50,587 bases of DNA from Tubiluchus corallicola (GCA_030141605.1 JAQGDQ010001238.1:2501-53087), one strand, 5' to 3'. Positions 45,801-50,587 are shown, numbered from the stretch's first letter. Program-made: numbers and translations. The notes: generated by a model from the letters alone, not told the origin.

Positions 45801-48800
45801 ATTGCGTTATCTTATGTTATGTATCATGTCATTGCGTTATCTTACGTTATGTATCTTGTCATTGCGTTATCTTACGCTATGTATCACGTCATAGCGTTAT
45901 CTTACGTTATGTATCTTGTCATTGCGTTATCTTACGTTATGTATCTTGTCATTGCGTTATCTTACGTTATGTATCTTGTCATTGCGTTATCTTACGTTAT
46001 GTATCTTGCCATTGCGTTATCTTACGTTATGTATCTTGTCATTGTGTTATCTTACGTTATGTATCTTGCCATTGCGTTATCTTACGTTATGTATCTTGTC
46101 ATTGCGTTATCTTACGTTATGTATCTTGTCATTGCGTTATCTTACGTTATCTTATAAAATTTCTTATATTAAATCAAGTTGGGTTTTAATGAGTCGGTGA
46201 GACTTAAAGGGAAAGTCTACAAAGAAGTGGTCAGACCCGCTCAAATCTATGGGCTGGAAGCATTCAAATGCTATGAAACTACCAAAGTATGTTAGATAAC
46301 CTTGGCCGTTTAAGCAGGTGAGTGGGAGATGGATAAATAAAAAATTTTTCTTTAAATATTTTACAAGATCTGGATGCAGTGAATGTTTGGTACAGTAGGT
46401 GACACAGAAATCCAAAACTGTTTGTTGAAGTGACTGACCGACTAGGAGAAGTAGACATCGAAAAAATGTGGTAACAGTTTCACATAAAATTGAAAAACAT
46501 TAAGCAAAGGAACACGACAGATAAATACTAGAGAGAGAAAAGTGGATGTGATAAAATGGTTTTACGATAAAATGGATATGATTTTCACTCCCTGTAGATA
46601 ACGCAGCAGTTCAGCAGTGGTCTCAGCCACTGCAAGATCTATCCCTAAGCAAATGCCATTTTTGCTGTTGGTTAATCGTTTAGTGAGCAGAGTCAATGCC
46701 TATGGCAGGGGTGTGCAAATTGCGGCCCGCAGGCCACTTGTGGCCCGCCGAGAGAATTTGTGCGGCCCGCGAAGAGATTTGTCAACCTAATGAAAGTGCG
46801 GCCCGGGCGATTAATTGAGTGTATCCAGCTGAAGTCCGTGCCACGATCCCAAAGATAGTGCGGGTAGTTTTTTCTACTAGATCGGATGCCATTAACCCTT
46901 ACAAGACGGTTGTAGCTTAATGTCACTGTGCTACACAGACTGTGTGATACATATTACTAATATACATTGTAACGAAATTACCACTATCTGTCCTGAAAGT
47001 AGAAATATATGGTTTGTAATATAAATTTTTATAACTTCTAAAATAGTTTTTTGAGTGTAGTAGTAATGATGTACGCAGGTCGGATGCAAAAAAAATCGTT
47101 ATTAGGCCTTTCTGTACTTGGCTCCTTGATCAAACTGCTTGTGGCCCGCAGGAATTGTGGGAAAGTTTAATGTGGCCCGGCTAGTCAGATAATTTGCACA
47201 CCCCTGGCCTATGGGATTCACGTAGAACTCTTGAAATAGCTGAAATGTTTTTGTCTTCCTTTACAGCAGGTACAGATGACATTAGTGGCGACGATCTTCT
47301 AAAACCGGATCTAGATAATATACAAGTGCGAGTGAGTCGGATCAGCAAGCGGGTGGAGCGGGTGCTAAAGCAGCAGGAAGATCAAAATGCTCAGGTGGAG
47401 AAACTGGAAAAAATGATCCAGGACCAACTGTTCAAGGCGGGGCTGGATACTGGAGGTGAATTTCGACTAAAATTTGTAGCAAAATGCTTTATAACTGGAA
47501 TCCTTTATTTTATGGTCTCTTAACCCTTTTGCTGGCAAATTTATGCATTTCTGATTTGAAAAATGGGAAAATAAAATTTTTGAAAATAGGCAGAATCATG
47601 TTTAAAAGTATATGAAGAATAAAAACATGTTTACTATCACTTACCTATGTATGTTTTGACCCTCATACACTTACCTATGTATGTTTTGACCCTCATACAC
47701 TTACCTATGTATGTTTTGACCTTCATGCACTTACCTATGTATGTTTTGACCTTCATACACTTACCTATGTATGTTTTGACCCTCATACACTTACCTATGT
47801 ATGTTTTGACCTTCATGCACTTACCTATGTATGTTTTGACCTTCATACACTTACCTATGTATGCTTTGACCTTCATACACTTATCTATGTATGTTTTGAC
47901 CTTCGTACACTTACCTATGTATGTTTTGACCTTCATACACTTACCTATGTATGTTTTGACCTTCATGCACTTACCTATGTATGTTTTGACCTTCATACAC
48001 TTACCTATGTGTGTTTTGACCTTCATACACTTACCTATGTATGTTTTGACCTTCATACACTTACCTATGTATGTTTTGACCTTCATACACTTACCTATGT
48101 ATGTTTTGACCTTCATACACTTACCTATGTATGTTTTGACCTTCGTACACTTACCTATGTATGTTTTGACCTTCGTACACTTACCTATGTATGTTTTGAC
48201 CTTCATACACTTACCTATGTATGTTTTGACCTTCATGCACTTACCTATGTATGTTTTGACCTTCGTACACTTACCTATGTATGTTTTGACCTTCATACAC
48301 TTACCTATGTATGTTTTGACCTTCATGCATTTACCTATGTATGTTTTGACCTTCATGCACTTACCTATGTGTGTTTTGACCTTCATACACTTACCTATGT
48401 ATGTTTTGACCCTCATACACTTACCTATGTATGTTTTGACCTTCATGCACTTACCTATGTATGTTTTGACCTTCATACACTTACCTATGTATGCTTTGAC
48501 CTTCATACACTTATCTATGTATGTTTTGACCTTCGTACACTTACCTATGTATGTTTTGACCTTCATACACTTACCTATGTATGTTTTGACCTTCATGCAC
48601 TTACCTATGTATGTTTTGACCTTCATACACTTACCTATGTGTGTTTTGACCTTCATACACTTACCTATGTATGTTTTGACCTTCATACACTTACCTATGT
48701 ATGTTTTGACCTTCATACACTTACCTATGTATGTTTTCACCTTCATACACTTACCTATGTATGTTTTGACCCTCATACACTTACCTATGTATGTTTTGAC

Positions 48801-50380
48801 CTTCATACACTTACCTATGTATGTTTTGACCTTCATGCACTTACCTATGTATGTTTTGACCTTCATACACTTACCTATGTATGTTTTGACCCTCATACAC
48901 TTACCTATGTATGTTTTGACCTTCATACACTTACCTATGTATGTTTTGACCTTCATACATTTACCTATGTATGCTTTGACCTTCATACATTTACCTATGT
49001 ATGTTTTGACCTTCATATACTTACCTATGTATGTTTTGACCTTCATACACTTACCTATGTATGTTTTGACCTTCATACACTTACCTATGTATGTTTTGAC
49101 CTTCACACACTTACCTATGTATGTTTTGACCTTCACACACTTACCTATGTATGTTTTGACCTTCATACACTTACCTATGTATGTTTTGACCTTCATACAC
49201 TTACCTATGTATGTTTTGACATTCGTACACTTACCTACGTATGTTTTGACCCTCATACACTTACCTACATATGTTTTGACTCCTGGTTAGTTTGTAAAGT
49301 TTTCTAAGAGCATTCCATCCCTGGTGTACAGCTTGGGAAATTATCCTGTATCCTGAAATACAAACACATTATTTGTCTGGTGGCATCAGGGATAGAGAGA
49401 ATGATATCCATCCCTGGTGTACAGCTTGGGAACTTATCCTATATCCTGAAATACAAACACATCATTTGTCTGGTAGCATCAGGGATAGGGAGAATGATAT
49501 TCATCCCTGGTGTACAGCTTGGGAACTTATCCTGTATCCTGAAATACAAACACATCATTTGTCTGGTAGCATCAGGGATAGGGAGAATGATATTCATCCC
49601 TGGTGTACAGCTTGGGAAATTATCCTGTATCCTGAAATACAAACACATCATTTGTCTGGTAGCATCAGGGATAGGGAGAATGATATTCATCCCTGGTGTA
49701 CAGCTTGGGAAATTATCCTGTATCCTGAAATACAAACACATCATTTGTCTGGTAGCATCAGGGATAGGGAGAATGATATTCATCCCTGGTGTACAGCTTG
49801 GGAAATTATCCTGTATCCTGAAATACAAACACATCATTTGTCTGGTAGCATCAGGGATAGGGAGAATGATATTCATCCCTGGTGTACAGCTTGGGAAATT
49901 ATCCTGTATCCTGAAATACAAACACATCATTTGTCTGGTAGCATCAGGGATAGGGAGAATGATATTCATCCCTGGTGTACAGCTTGGGAAATTATCCTGT
50001 ATCCTGAAATACAAACACATCATTTGTCTGGTACCATTCGGGATAGGGAGAATGATATTCATCCCTGGTGTACAGCTTGGGAAATTATCCTATATCCTGA
50101 AATACAAACACATCATTTGTCTGGTACCATTCGGGATAGGGAGAATGATATTCATCCCTGGTGTACAGCTTCTGAAATTATCCTGTATCCTGAAATACAA
50201 ACACATCATTTGTCTGGTACCATTCGGGATAGGGAGAATGATAAGCAAAATGTTTCATTTGCAGGACGGAAGCTGGAAGTGAAAATTATCACTACGGGTC
50301 TAAAAGATAAAGAGGGTGGCATGCATGTGCTGTCCGATGTCGAGGCAAATCAGTTCAAAAACTTAATTACGTCATTCCTG
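21361..50380 (+). CDS. OS9: OS-9, ER-lumenal lectin of ERAD (14 exons seen, 3' incomplete)
   Basis: Fourteen exons join in phase to 632 codons; human OS-9 has 667, so only the C-terminal tail is missing. The product is an ER-lumenal lectin that binds trimmed high-mannose glycans on misfolded glycoproteins and delivers them to SEL1L-HRD1. Domain order: signal peptide (about 7-30), conserved N-terminal segment, one MRH lectin domain (about 108-231), an acidic and charged linker, a segment like the human NNVQVKVI region (about 297-320), helical and coiled-coil parts, and a C-terminal region ending NQFKNLITSFL. Human sugar contacts W117, W118, Q130, R188, E212 and Y218 correspond to W116, W117, Q129, R190, E211 and Y217 here. 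One MRH domain argues against ERLEC1, which has two. Intron phases are 0,0,1,0,0,1,1,1,0,0,1,1,1,0. Exons are listed separately. Confidence 0.94.
22383..22500 (-). mobile_element. Short retroposon tail in OS9 intron 1
   Basis: A GATAA pentamer run (22388-22411) abuts TATTTATTTTC, followed by a GAGC-TTAAA-GCTC hairpin. Read on the minus strand, hairpin, AAATAAATA and tandem tail resemble the tails of the SINEs at 9001 and 29237. The 5' end is undefined. Confidence 0.45.
22892..23062 (+). CDS. OS9: OS9 exon 2
   Basis: Codons 56-112, acceptor AACTATTGCAG, donor AAG/GTAAGT. Contains SSKHGQHYQCQLP (human SSKYKQRYECRLP) and GIPDLLKPMGDVPCLVK (human GIPELLSPMRDAPCLLK). C109 is the first cysteine of the MRH domain. 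A possible N-glycosylation site, NAT, lies in the variable charged part. Confidence 0.94.
23100..23509 (-). mobile_element. RTE-type retroposon copy in OS9 intron 2
   Basis: A 5'-truncated member of the family at 953 and 6240, long subfamily, with a (GAA)n tail at 23100-23112. Minus-strand remnants include NNRNAWRRLIHNSDPA and VGITRRDRIRNNNIR. A 19-bp target duplication, GCGAAATGTATGCATACAC, is at 23081-23099 and 23510-23528. It begins only 18 bp after the exon 2 donor boundary. Confidence 0.93.
24078..24288. repeat. CATAGA/CCTAGA hexanucleotide array
   Basis: Hexamer array with interspersed CCTAGA units. On the minus strand it is the tail of the CR1-type element that follows. The open frames of Leu-Cys and Met-Ser repeats on the minus strand are repeat artefacts. 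Confidence 0.95.
24289..24420 (-). mobile_element. CR1-type retroposon 3' end with hairpin
   Basis: Second copy of the tail at 217-330: hexamer array, TTATTTTCTCC, then a hairpin at 24359-24393 whose loop has GACTAGATGACC on the minus strand. The stem sequence (GCAGG.AG with CTCCCTGC) differs from the first copy but still pairs, with one bulge. Confidence 0.6.
24915..24978 (+). CDS. OS9: OS9 exon 3: MRH WW motif
   Basis: Codons 113-133 plus 1 nt. Acceptor ACAATTATTTGCAG, donor GATG/GTAAGT. Encodes NNGWWTYEFCYGKIIKQYHY, where W116, W117 and Q129 match the human glycan-binding W117, W118 and Q130, and C122 is a conserved MRH cysteine. Confidence 0.96.
25229..25465. repeat. Diverged direct duplication in OS9 intron 3
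   Basis: Two segments of about 100 bp, 25229-25332 and 25371-25465, share blocks including TGTGGCACTGCTCAA and AAAAATGCTGCCAAATGTTT, separated by about 40 bp. They are clearly related but diverged, so the duplication is old. Confidence 0.7.
25470..27566. other. OS9 intron 3, no further feature
   Basis: AT-rich intron sequence; no exon, RNA gene or element boundary identified. Confidence 0.4.
27567..28002 (-). mobile_element. CR1-type retroposon copy, 430-bp family
   Basis: Aligns end to end with 41119-41540 at high identity by eye. On the minus strand it ends in AAATAAATTAAAATTGAACT and a (TTGAA)-type tail. A hairpin with perfect 10-bp stem AAAGGATAGC / GCTATCCTTT (27695-27704 and 27731-27740) has a GACTAGGTGAC loop. 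It carries no coding capacity that I can see, so it is a SINE or a truncated LINE 3' end. Confidence 0.75.
28201..28280 (+). CDS. OS9: OS9 exon 4
   Basis: Completes codon 134 and runs to codon 160; acceptor GCTTTCCAG, donor AAG/GTATGC. Encodes EVILGVYDSEFDWN, matching human EVLYLGYYQSAFDWD in the MRH domain, followed by an Asn/Ser-rich turn with an NSS sequon. Confidence 0.93.
28291..28337. repeat. CATAGA array 11 bp after the OS9 exon 4 donor
   Basis: About eight hexamers begin ten bases into intron 4, followed by TTTTTATTTATCTCC as in the CR1-type tails. It probably marks another minus-strand retroposon end, though I do not find the hairpin here. Confidence 0.85.
28598..28796. repeat. 38/41-bp minisatellite, 5 copies
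   Basis: Units built from ACTTGTGAAC, CAGTGTAGTAGTGTAGC and CAGTGTAGTAC. The first two units carry an extra TAC (41 bp); the later ones are 38 bp. The unit is partly self-complementary. Located in OS9 intron 4. Confidence 0.93.
28985..29089 (+). CDS. OS9: OS9 exon 5: MRH arginine and glycosylation site
   Basis: Codons 161-195; acceptor TTATTTCTAG, donor AGG/GTGAGT. Contains RYHSQHYVNGTTCDL, matching human RYHSQTYGNGSKCDL, including an N-glycosylation sequon at N179 (human N177), and PRRAEVR with R190 aligned to the sugar-binding R188. Confidence 0.96.
29237..29530 (+). mobile_element. tRNA-headed SINE in OS9 intron 5
   Basis: Same family as the minus-strand copy at 9001-9281. Head with A box GGTTTAGTCTAGTGGTAATA and B box GGTCGTGAGTTCGAACC, body with GGGGTAATAATAGTCTCTG, a near-terminal AGC-GCTTTGAGCT hairpin, then AAATAAATA and an (ATT)n tail. 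Both Pol III boxes look intact. Confidence 0.88.
29685..30159 (+). mobile_element. hAT MITE copy A in OS9 intron 5
   Basis: Bounded by CAGGGGTGTGCAA and TTGCACACCCCTG inverted termini. One of four related copies of about 475-502 bp. Flanking octamers GCTTAAAC and ACTTAGAT match at 5 of 8 positions, consistent with an aged 8-bp duplication. No transposase. Confidence 0.85.
30340..30725. repeat. GC-richer patch, unidentified repeat
   Basis: Starts near CGAGAGTCCCACTAGGCGCC and contains GAGACCTTTCGTTTGATATA. Its composition differs from the AT-rich intron around it, which suggests an inserted element. It ends at an (AT)n run. No termini or coding motif identified. Confidence 0.35.
30740..30803. 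repeat. AT microsatellite
   Basis: (AT)n run with one AAATAAATA interruption near its left end. Confidence 0.9.
31160..31513. mobile_element. pogo/Tigger-like MITE in OS9 intron 5
   Basis: About 354 bp bounded by 24-bp inverted repeats: the left begins CAGTCGACCCTCGTTAAACC and the right is its complement with two changes. CAGT ends and a preceding TA fit the Tc1/mariner-pogo group, which targets TA. The right-hand TA is not clean. There is an inner pair of TATCGGATAA motifs. It ends 98 bp before exon 6. No coding capacity. Confidence 0.72.
31612..31813 (+). CDS. OS9: OS9 exon 6: end of MRH domain
   Basis: Codons 196-262 plus 1 nt; acceptor CACCTTTGCAG, donor GAAG/GTAGGG. FLCEEGKGDYIAKISEQQTC matches human FLCDEGAG.DYIDRVDEPLSC. 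E211 and Y217 align with the sugar-contact E212 and Y218. KICHHPYLKP and SSDQYEQYL follow, as in human LCPHPLLRP and QPEEYMAYV. Confidence 0.96.
32385..32872 (-). repeat. Composite repeat with TA-centred hairpin
   Basis: Member of the family described at 35268-36046, here without 5S sequence. It starts GGCATCCTTCTGTCTCGGAA and passes through the shared body. It ends in a fold-back: arms of about 54 bp (about 32765-32819 and 32820-32872) with one mismatch, separated only by a (TA)n centre. The right arm is followed by another (TA)n. Coding-like frames here are by-products. Confidence 0.75.
32925..32994 (-). mobile_element. tRNA-Arg-like SINE head
   Basis: On the minus strand, GGCTCATTGGATAAGGCACC resembles the D-arm and A-box region of arginine tRNAs, and GAGTTTGATGCTAGC stands where the B box would be. 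Only the head is recognisable, adjacent to the composite repeat. Confidence 0.4.
33225..33803 (+). mobile_element. RTE-type non-autonomous retroposon, longest copy, in OS9 intron 6
   Basis: Plus-strand copy of 579 bp with both ends: 5' ACCTAGCCACTGG and 3' CTGGGAAGAAGAAG. It retains the segment (GREVMEMEVLGNRR... to IECINGDLREK) that the copies at 953 and 6240 have lost. A 16-bp target duplication, ATAATAATAACTAAAA, is at 33209-33224 and 33804-33819. The RT C-terminal frame contains several stops. Confidence 0.93.
33820..34302. other. OS9 intron 6, no further feature
   Basis: AT-rich intron sequence ahead of exon 7; a short ATAATAATA run lies at about 34265. Confidence 0.4.
34303..34401 (+). 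CDS. OS9: OS9 exon 7: charged linker
   Basis: Two nt complete the codon left open by exon 6, then 32 codons plus 1 nt. Acceptor TTTTCATTGTAG, donor AAAG/GTTAGC. Encodes AKKQQAEEAKKRRSELLSSL followed by Lys/Glu-rich sequence, a likely helix in the variable linker after the lectin domain. The call rests on phase, splice sites and position more than on homology. Confidence 0.8.
34574..34710. repeat. 34-bp tandem array, 4 copies
   Basis: Unit GACGCAAGACTTAGACGTCA plus GCTAGATGCTGTCT. The first copy has a 3-base insertion and the third has GACATCAG. Located in OS9 intron 7, 170 bp after exon 7. Confidence 0.93.
35268..35386 (+). pseudogene. 5S rRNA-like sequence heading a composite repeat
   Basis: A 119-base match to metazoan 5S rRNA from GCTACAGCC to GCTGTAGGCTT. 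It includes GAAAACACCGGTTCTCGTCT, GAAGTTAAGCAACC and GGATGGGTGACCGCC, so the internal Pol III control region is largely kept. Several stem bases differ from typical 5S. It is fused without a T-run terminator to the repeat body that follows. I read it as a SINE3-like or 5S-headed repeat, not a working 5S gene. Confidence 0.8.
35268..36046. repeat. 5S-headed fold-back (palindromic) composite repeat
   Basis: Left arm 35468-35683 and right arm about 35806-36018 are inverted copies of one repeat body (TGACCCAACGGCCATG ... CTCCATACACCTTGCC). The loop of about 120 bp holds GTCAGTTATTGATCACATTG. The left end carries a full 5S-like head plus 80 bp of body. The right end carries only the first 29 bases of a 5S head, inverted, joined directly to the arm. 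Half-copies lie at 37057-37553 and 32385-32872 and a fragment at 38846-38941. Located in OS9 intron 7. Confidence 0.82.
36259..36453 (+). CDS. OS9: OS9 exon 8
   Basis: Two nt, 64 codons, 1 nt. Acceptor GTTGTTTCAG, donor GAGG/GTGGGT. Encodes VSVEFKVLDNVKDFDNYLND, aligning with the human VQVKVIRSPADLIRFIEEL segment, then an acidic stretch rich in Asp and Glu ending DNEDDEDE, like the human acidic tract. Confidence 0.92.
36522..37023 (-). mobile_element. hAT MITE copy B in OS9 intron 8
   Basis: Inverted termini CAGGGGTGTGCAAATT and AATTTGCACACCCCTA, the last base changed from G. Opposite orientation to copies A and C. It starts 69 bp after exon 8. The flanking octamers do not match well, so this copy is older or its edge has decayed. 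Confidence 0.85.
37057..37553 (-). repeat. Half-copy of the 5S-headed composite repeat
   Basis: Minus-strand copy: 5S-like head (37436-37553), then about 380 bp of the same body as 35387-35690, ending near CAGTTATTGATCACACTG. This single-arm form shows that the head joins the body directly and that the palindrome at 35268-36046 is an inverted dimer of it. Located in OS9 intron 8. Confidence 0.82.
37436..37553 (-). pseudogene. 5S rRNA-like head, second copy
   Basis: A 118-base 5S-like sequence on the minus strand, with GAAAACACCGGTTCTCGTCT and GGATGGGTGGCCGCC. It shares with the copy at 35268 diagnostic differences from canonical 5S (AGAGCCTGGYTAGTA, GGAATACCAGGTGCTGTAGG), so both derive from one repeat family and not from independent 5S gene captures. 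Confidence 0.8.
37662..37768 (+). CDS. OS9: OS9 exon 9: helical segment
   Basis: Two nt plus 35 codons, ending in phase 0. Acceptor TTGTTTTACAG, donor GACATG/GTATCA. Encodes DIGMLSKLQSTKQELLTIRQ and more, a heptad-like helix predicted to form a coiled coil, in the position of the human ELENIIQETEKEL region. Confidence 0.9.
38650..38815. repeat. About 86-bp tandem duplication
   Basis: Two adjacent copies sharing CCACTGGTCAAGTGATTAAA, TTCCAGAAAC and GTTAACTGCAGTGGAC, moderately diverged. Located in OS9 intron 9, directly before a fragment of the composite repeat. Confidence 0.8.
38846..38941 (+). repeat. Fragment of the composite repeat
   Basis: GGCATCCTTCTGTCTCGGAA through GACTGTGGCTGAG, the same segment that opens the copy at 32385. 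Both outer edges are truncated. Confidence 0.8.
39339..39838 (+). mobile_element. hAT MITE copy C in OS9 intron 9
   Basis: 500 bp with termini CAGGGGTGTGCAAATT and CAATTTGCACACCCCTG, same orientation as copy A. Flanking octamers GTATACAA and GTATCAGT share only their first four bases. No transposase. Confidence 0.88.
40042..40167 (+). CDS. OS9: OS9 exon 10
   Basis: 42 codons, phase 0 on both sides. Acceptor CTTTTATACAG, donor ATC/GTAAGT. Contains NFAELATTLNLLLKRLDKVY, aligning with human RAMLALTSTLNKLIKRLEEK, a conserved helix near the OS-9 C-terminal half. Confidence 0.94.
40382..40635. repeat. TATGTG/TATTTA hexamer-like microsatellite
   Basis: Mixed TATGTG, TATGTA and TATTTA units in OS9 intron 10. 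All three plus frames stay open across it by chance, giving Cys/Tyr/Val-rich translations that are not proteins. Confidence 0.92.
40794..40911 (+). CDS. OS9: OS9 exon 11: acidic segment
   Basis: 39 codons plus 1 nt. Acceptor TTATGCGACAG, donor GTTG/GTAATT. Encodes VQQGDDGETDEIYADEDEPD and more Asp/Glu, a lineage-variable acidic region. It is supported by phase continuity with exons 10 and 12. Confidence 0.87.
41119..41540 (-). mobile_element. CR1-type retroposon copy, 430-bp family
   Basis: Near-identical to 27567-28002 over its length, with the same hairpin (arms 41243-41252 and 41279-41288). The two copies sit in OS9 introns 3 and 11 in the same orientation. Confidence 0.78.
41541..42555. 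other. OS9 intron 11, no further feature
   Basis: AT-rich. The open frame at 42203-42556 has no recognisable domain and no good splice sites. Confidence 0.4.
42556..44609. repeat. 46-bp satellite-like array, about 45 copies
   Basis: Units of 46 bp: TGTATACTTTTTACTATACT, TCAAAGTGAGGTAGGATATG, ATAAAC. Variants (CCGTATAC, CTTTATAC, TTTACTT, GAAGTAGG) recur in runs. One unit at about 43201 has lost about 10 bp. It fills about half of OS9 intron 11 and ends about 120 bp before exon 12. Confidence 0.97.
44729..44887 (+). CDS. OS9: OS9 exon 12
   Basis: Two nt, 52 codons, 1 nt. Acceptor ATTTTTTTAG, donor CCTG/GTGAGT. Encodes VKDEDYQGLIAEEGEKWDGG and an acidic continuation, a variable region. A duplicated acceptor lies 26 bp upstream (see findings). 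Supported by phase on both sides. Confidence 0.87.
44991..45335. repeat. About 172-bp tandem duplication in OS9 intron 12
   Basis: Two adjacent, nearly identical units from TGTACATWGTAGTTAGGTGC to GCATAGGTCAAGTT. Few differences are visible, so the duplication is recent. Confidence 0.92.
45616..46155. repeat. 30-bp tandem array, about 18 copies
   Basis: Unit GTTATCTTACGTTATGTATC plus TTGTCATTGC. The unit length is divisible by 3, so a 198-codon frame stays open; it is a repeat artefact. Located in OS9 intron 12. Confidence 0.96.
46188..46262 (+). mobile_element. RTE-type retroposon fragment
   Basis: Seventy-five bp matching the KVYKEVVRPAQIYGLEA part of the family at 33225, without either element end. 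Confidence 0.85.
46706..47206 (-). mobile_element. hAT MITE copy D with perfect TSD, OS9 intron 12
   Basis: 501 bp with termini CAGGGGTGTGCAAATT and AATTTGCACACCCCTG, flanked by a perfect 8-bp duplication, GCCTATGG, at 46698-46705 and 47207-47214. This fixes the superfamily as hAT and marks the youngest of the four copies. It ends 60 bp before exon 13. The minus strand carries an uninterrupted 75-codon frame shared with copy B, but no transposase motif. Confidence 0.96.
47267..47455 (+). CDS. OS9: OS9 exon 13: coiled coil
   Basis: Two nt, 62 codons, 1 nt. Acceptor TTTACAG with a tandem CAGCAG; donor GGAG/GTGAAT. Encodes IQVRVSRISKRVERVLKQQE and a further heptad-patterned helix ending FKAGLDTGG, aligning with human VRVRVTKLRL ... 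LEREGLTAAGK at its two ends. Confidence 0.92.
47639..49280. repeat. 30-bp satellite-like array, about 54 copies
   Basis: Unit TTACCTATGTATGTTTTGAC plus CTTCATACAC. Open frames of over 400 codons on both strands are by-products of a 3n unit with no stop. Variant markers reveal a 630-bp (21-unit) duplication inside the array. It occupies OS9 intron 13. Confidence 0.98.
49316..50243. repeat. 93-bp tandem array, about 10 copies, next to OS9 exon 14
   Basis: Units of 93 bp containing CATCCCTGGTGTACAGCTTG, ATCCTGTATCCTGAAATACA and GGATAGGGAGAATGATATTC. The first copies have GTAGCATCAGG and the last three GTACCATTCGG. It ends about 20 bp before the exon 14 acceptor. One plus frame is open through the array and runs in phase into exon 14, but the array lies in an intron by the conserved OS-9 structure. 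Confidence 0.96.
50265..50380 (+). CDS. OS9: OS9 exon 14: C-terminal conserved region
   Basis: Two nt plus 38 codons, phase 0. Acceptor GTTTCATTTGCAG, donor CTG/GTAAGT. GRKLEVKIITTG matches human GKIEIKIVRP, and LSDVEANQFKNLITSFL matches LTDEDTRNLKEIFFNIL. The human protein has about 50 more residues, so at least one more exon lies beyond 50587. Confidence 0.95.
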
Positions 50381-50587
50381 GTAAGTGACTTGTATGACTT
50401 GTTTAGAACGGTGTACAAAACATTTGTTAAAAAGCACAAATAACCCTTTACTTAAATGTAAAAAAATTGTATTAATGTTCTATTATACACAGAGCTTGTA
50501 TTAAGATTAACACTGCACAAATCATGAACATTTAAACTTCCACGATGACCATTAGGTGCAAGAATTTTGACAGTATATATGTATATA
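50381..50587. other. OS9 intron 14, partial
   Basis: AT-rich start of the next intron; no exon seen before the window ends. Confidence 0.7.

Noticed and set aside
47637-49307. Open frames of 432 to 547 codons on both strands
   Set aside because: They are translations of a 30-bp repeat whose length is a multiple of three and which lacks stops. They lie in an OS9 intron.
21361-50380. ERLEC1 (XTP3-B) as the identity of the main gene
   Set aside because: ERLEC1 has two MRH domains; only one is present here, and the C-terminal helices match OS-9.

Overview
This is a window of animal nuclear DNA, AT-rich and very rich in repeats. Genes are split into short exons with GT-AG introns. The repeats include RTE- and CR1-type retroposon tails, tRNA-headed SINEs, hAT- and pogo-like non-autonomous DNA transposons, 5S rRNA-derived repeats and many minisatellites. 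These fit an invertebrate metazoan; I cannot name the species or phylum from sequence alone.

Two genes are supported. The clear one is an OS-9 (OS9) orthologue on the + strand: 14 coding exons from 21361 to 50380, joined in consistent phase, giving about 632 codons with the last C-terminal exon(s) beyond the right edge. OS-9 is the ER-lumenal lectin of ER-associated degradation. It reads trimmed mannose on misfolded glycoproteins and passes them to the SEL1L-HRD1 ubiquitin ligase. All six sugar-contact residues I recall for human OS-9 have counterparts here. The second gene is on the - strand: a signal-peptide exon (18284-18341) and a phase-matched exon (5500-5628) split by a 12.7 kb intron and continuing off the left side. 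It encodes the N-terminus of an unrecognised secreted or membrane protein. The two genes diverge, with starts about 3 kb apart.

Layout: 1-5499 holds a hexamer array with a CR1-type tail, an RTE-type insertion, tRNA-like SINEs and a LINE fragment. Region 5500-18341 is the - strand gene, whose intron carries another RTE-type insertion, a LINE 3' end, a SINE, a 24-bp array and a 47-bp array. Region 18342-21360 is intergenic, with a small transposon inserted in a (TAG)n tract. Region 21361-50587 is OS9. Its introns hold four related hAT MITEs (one with a perfect 8-bp target duplication), two larger RTE-type copies and a fragment, CR1-type tails, a pogo-like MITE, 5S-headed composite repeats including a large palindrome, and 30-, 34-, 38/41-, 46- and 93-bp tandem arrays.

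I found no convincing new multi-gene system. The best leads are a paired hairpin that survives stem changes among CR1-type tails, the 5S-headed fold-back repeat family, the duplicated 3' splice site before OS9 exon 12, the 21-unit higher-order duplication in the 30-bp array, and the 93-bp array that is open in phase with OS9 exon 14.
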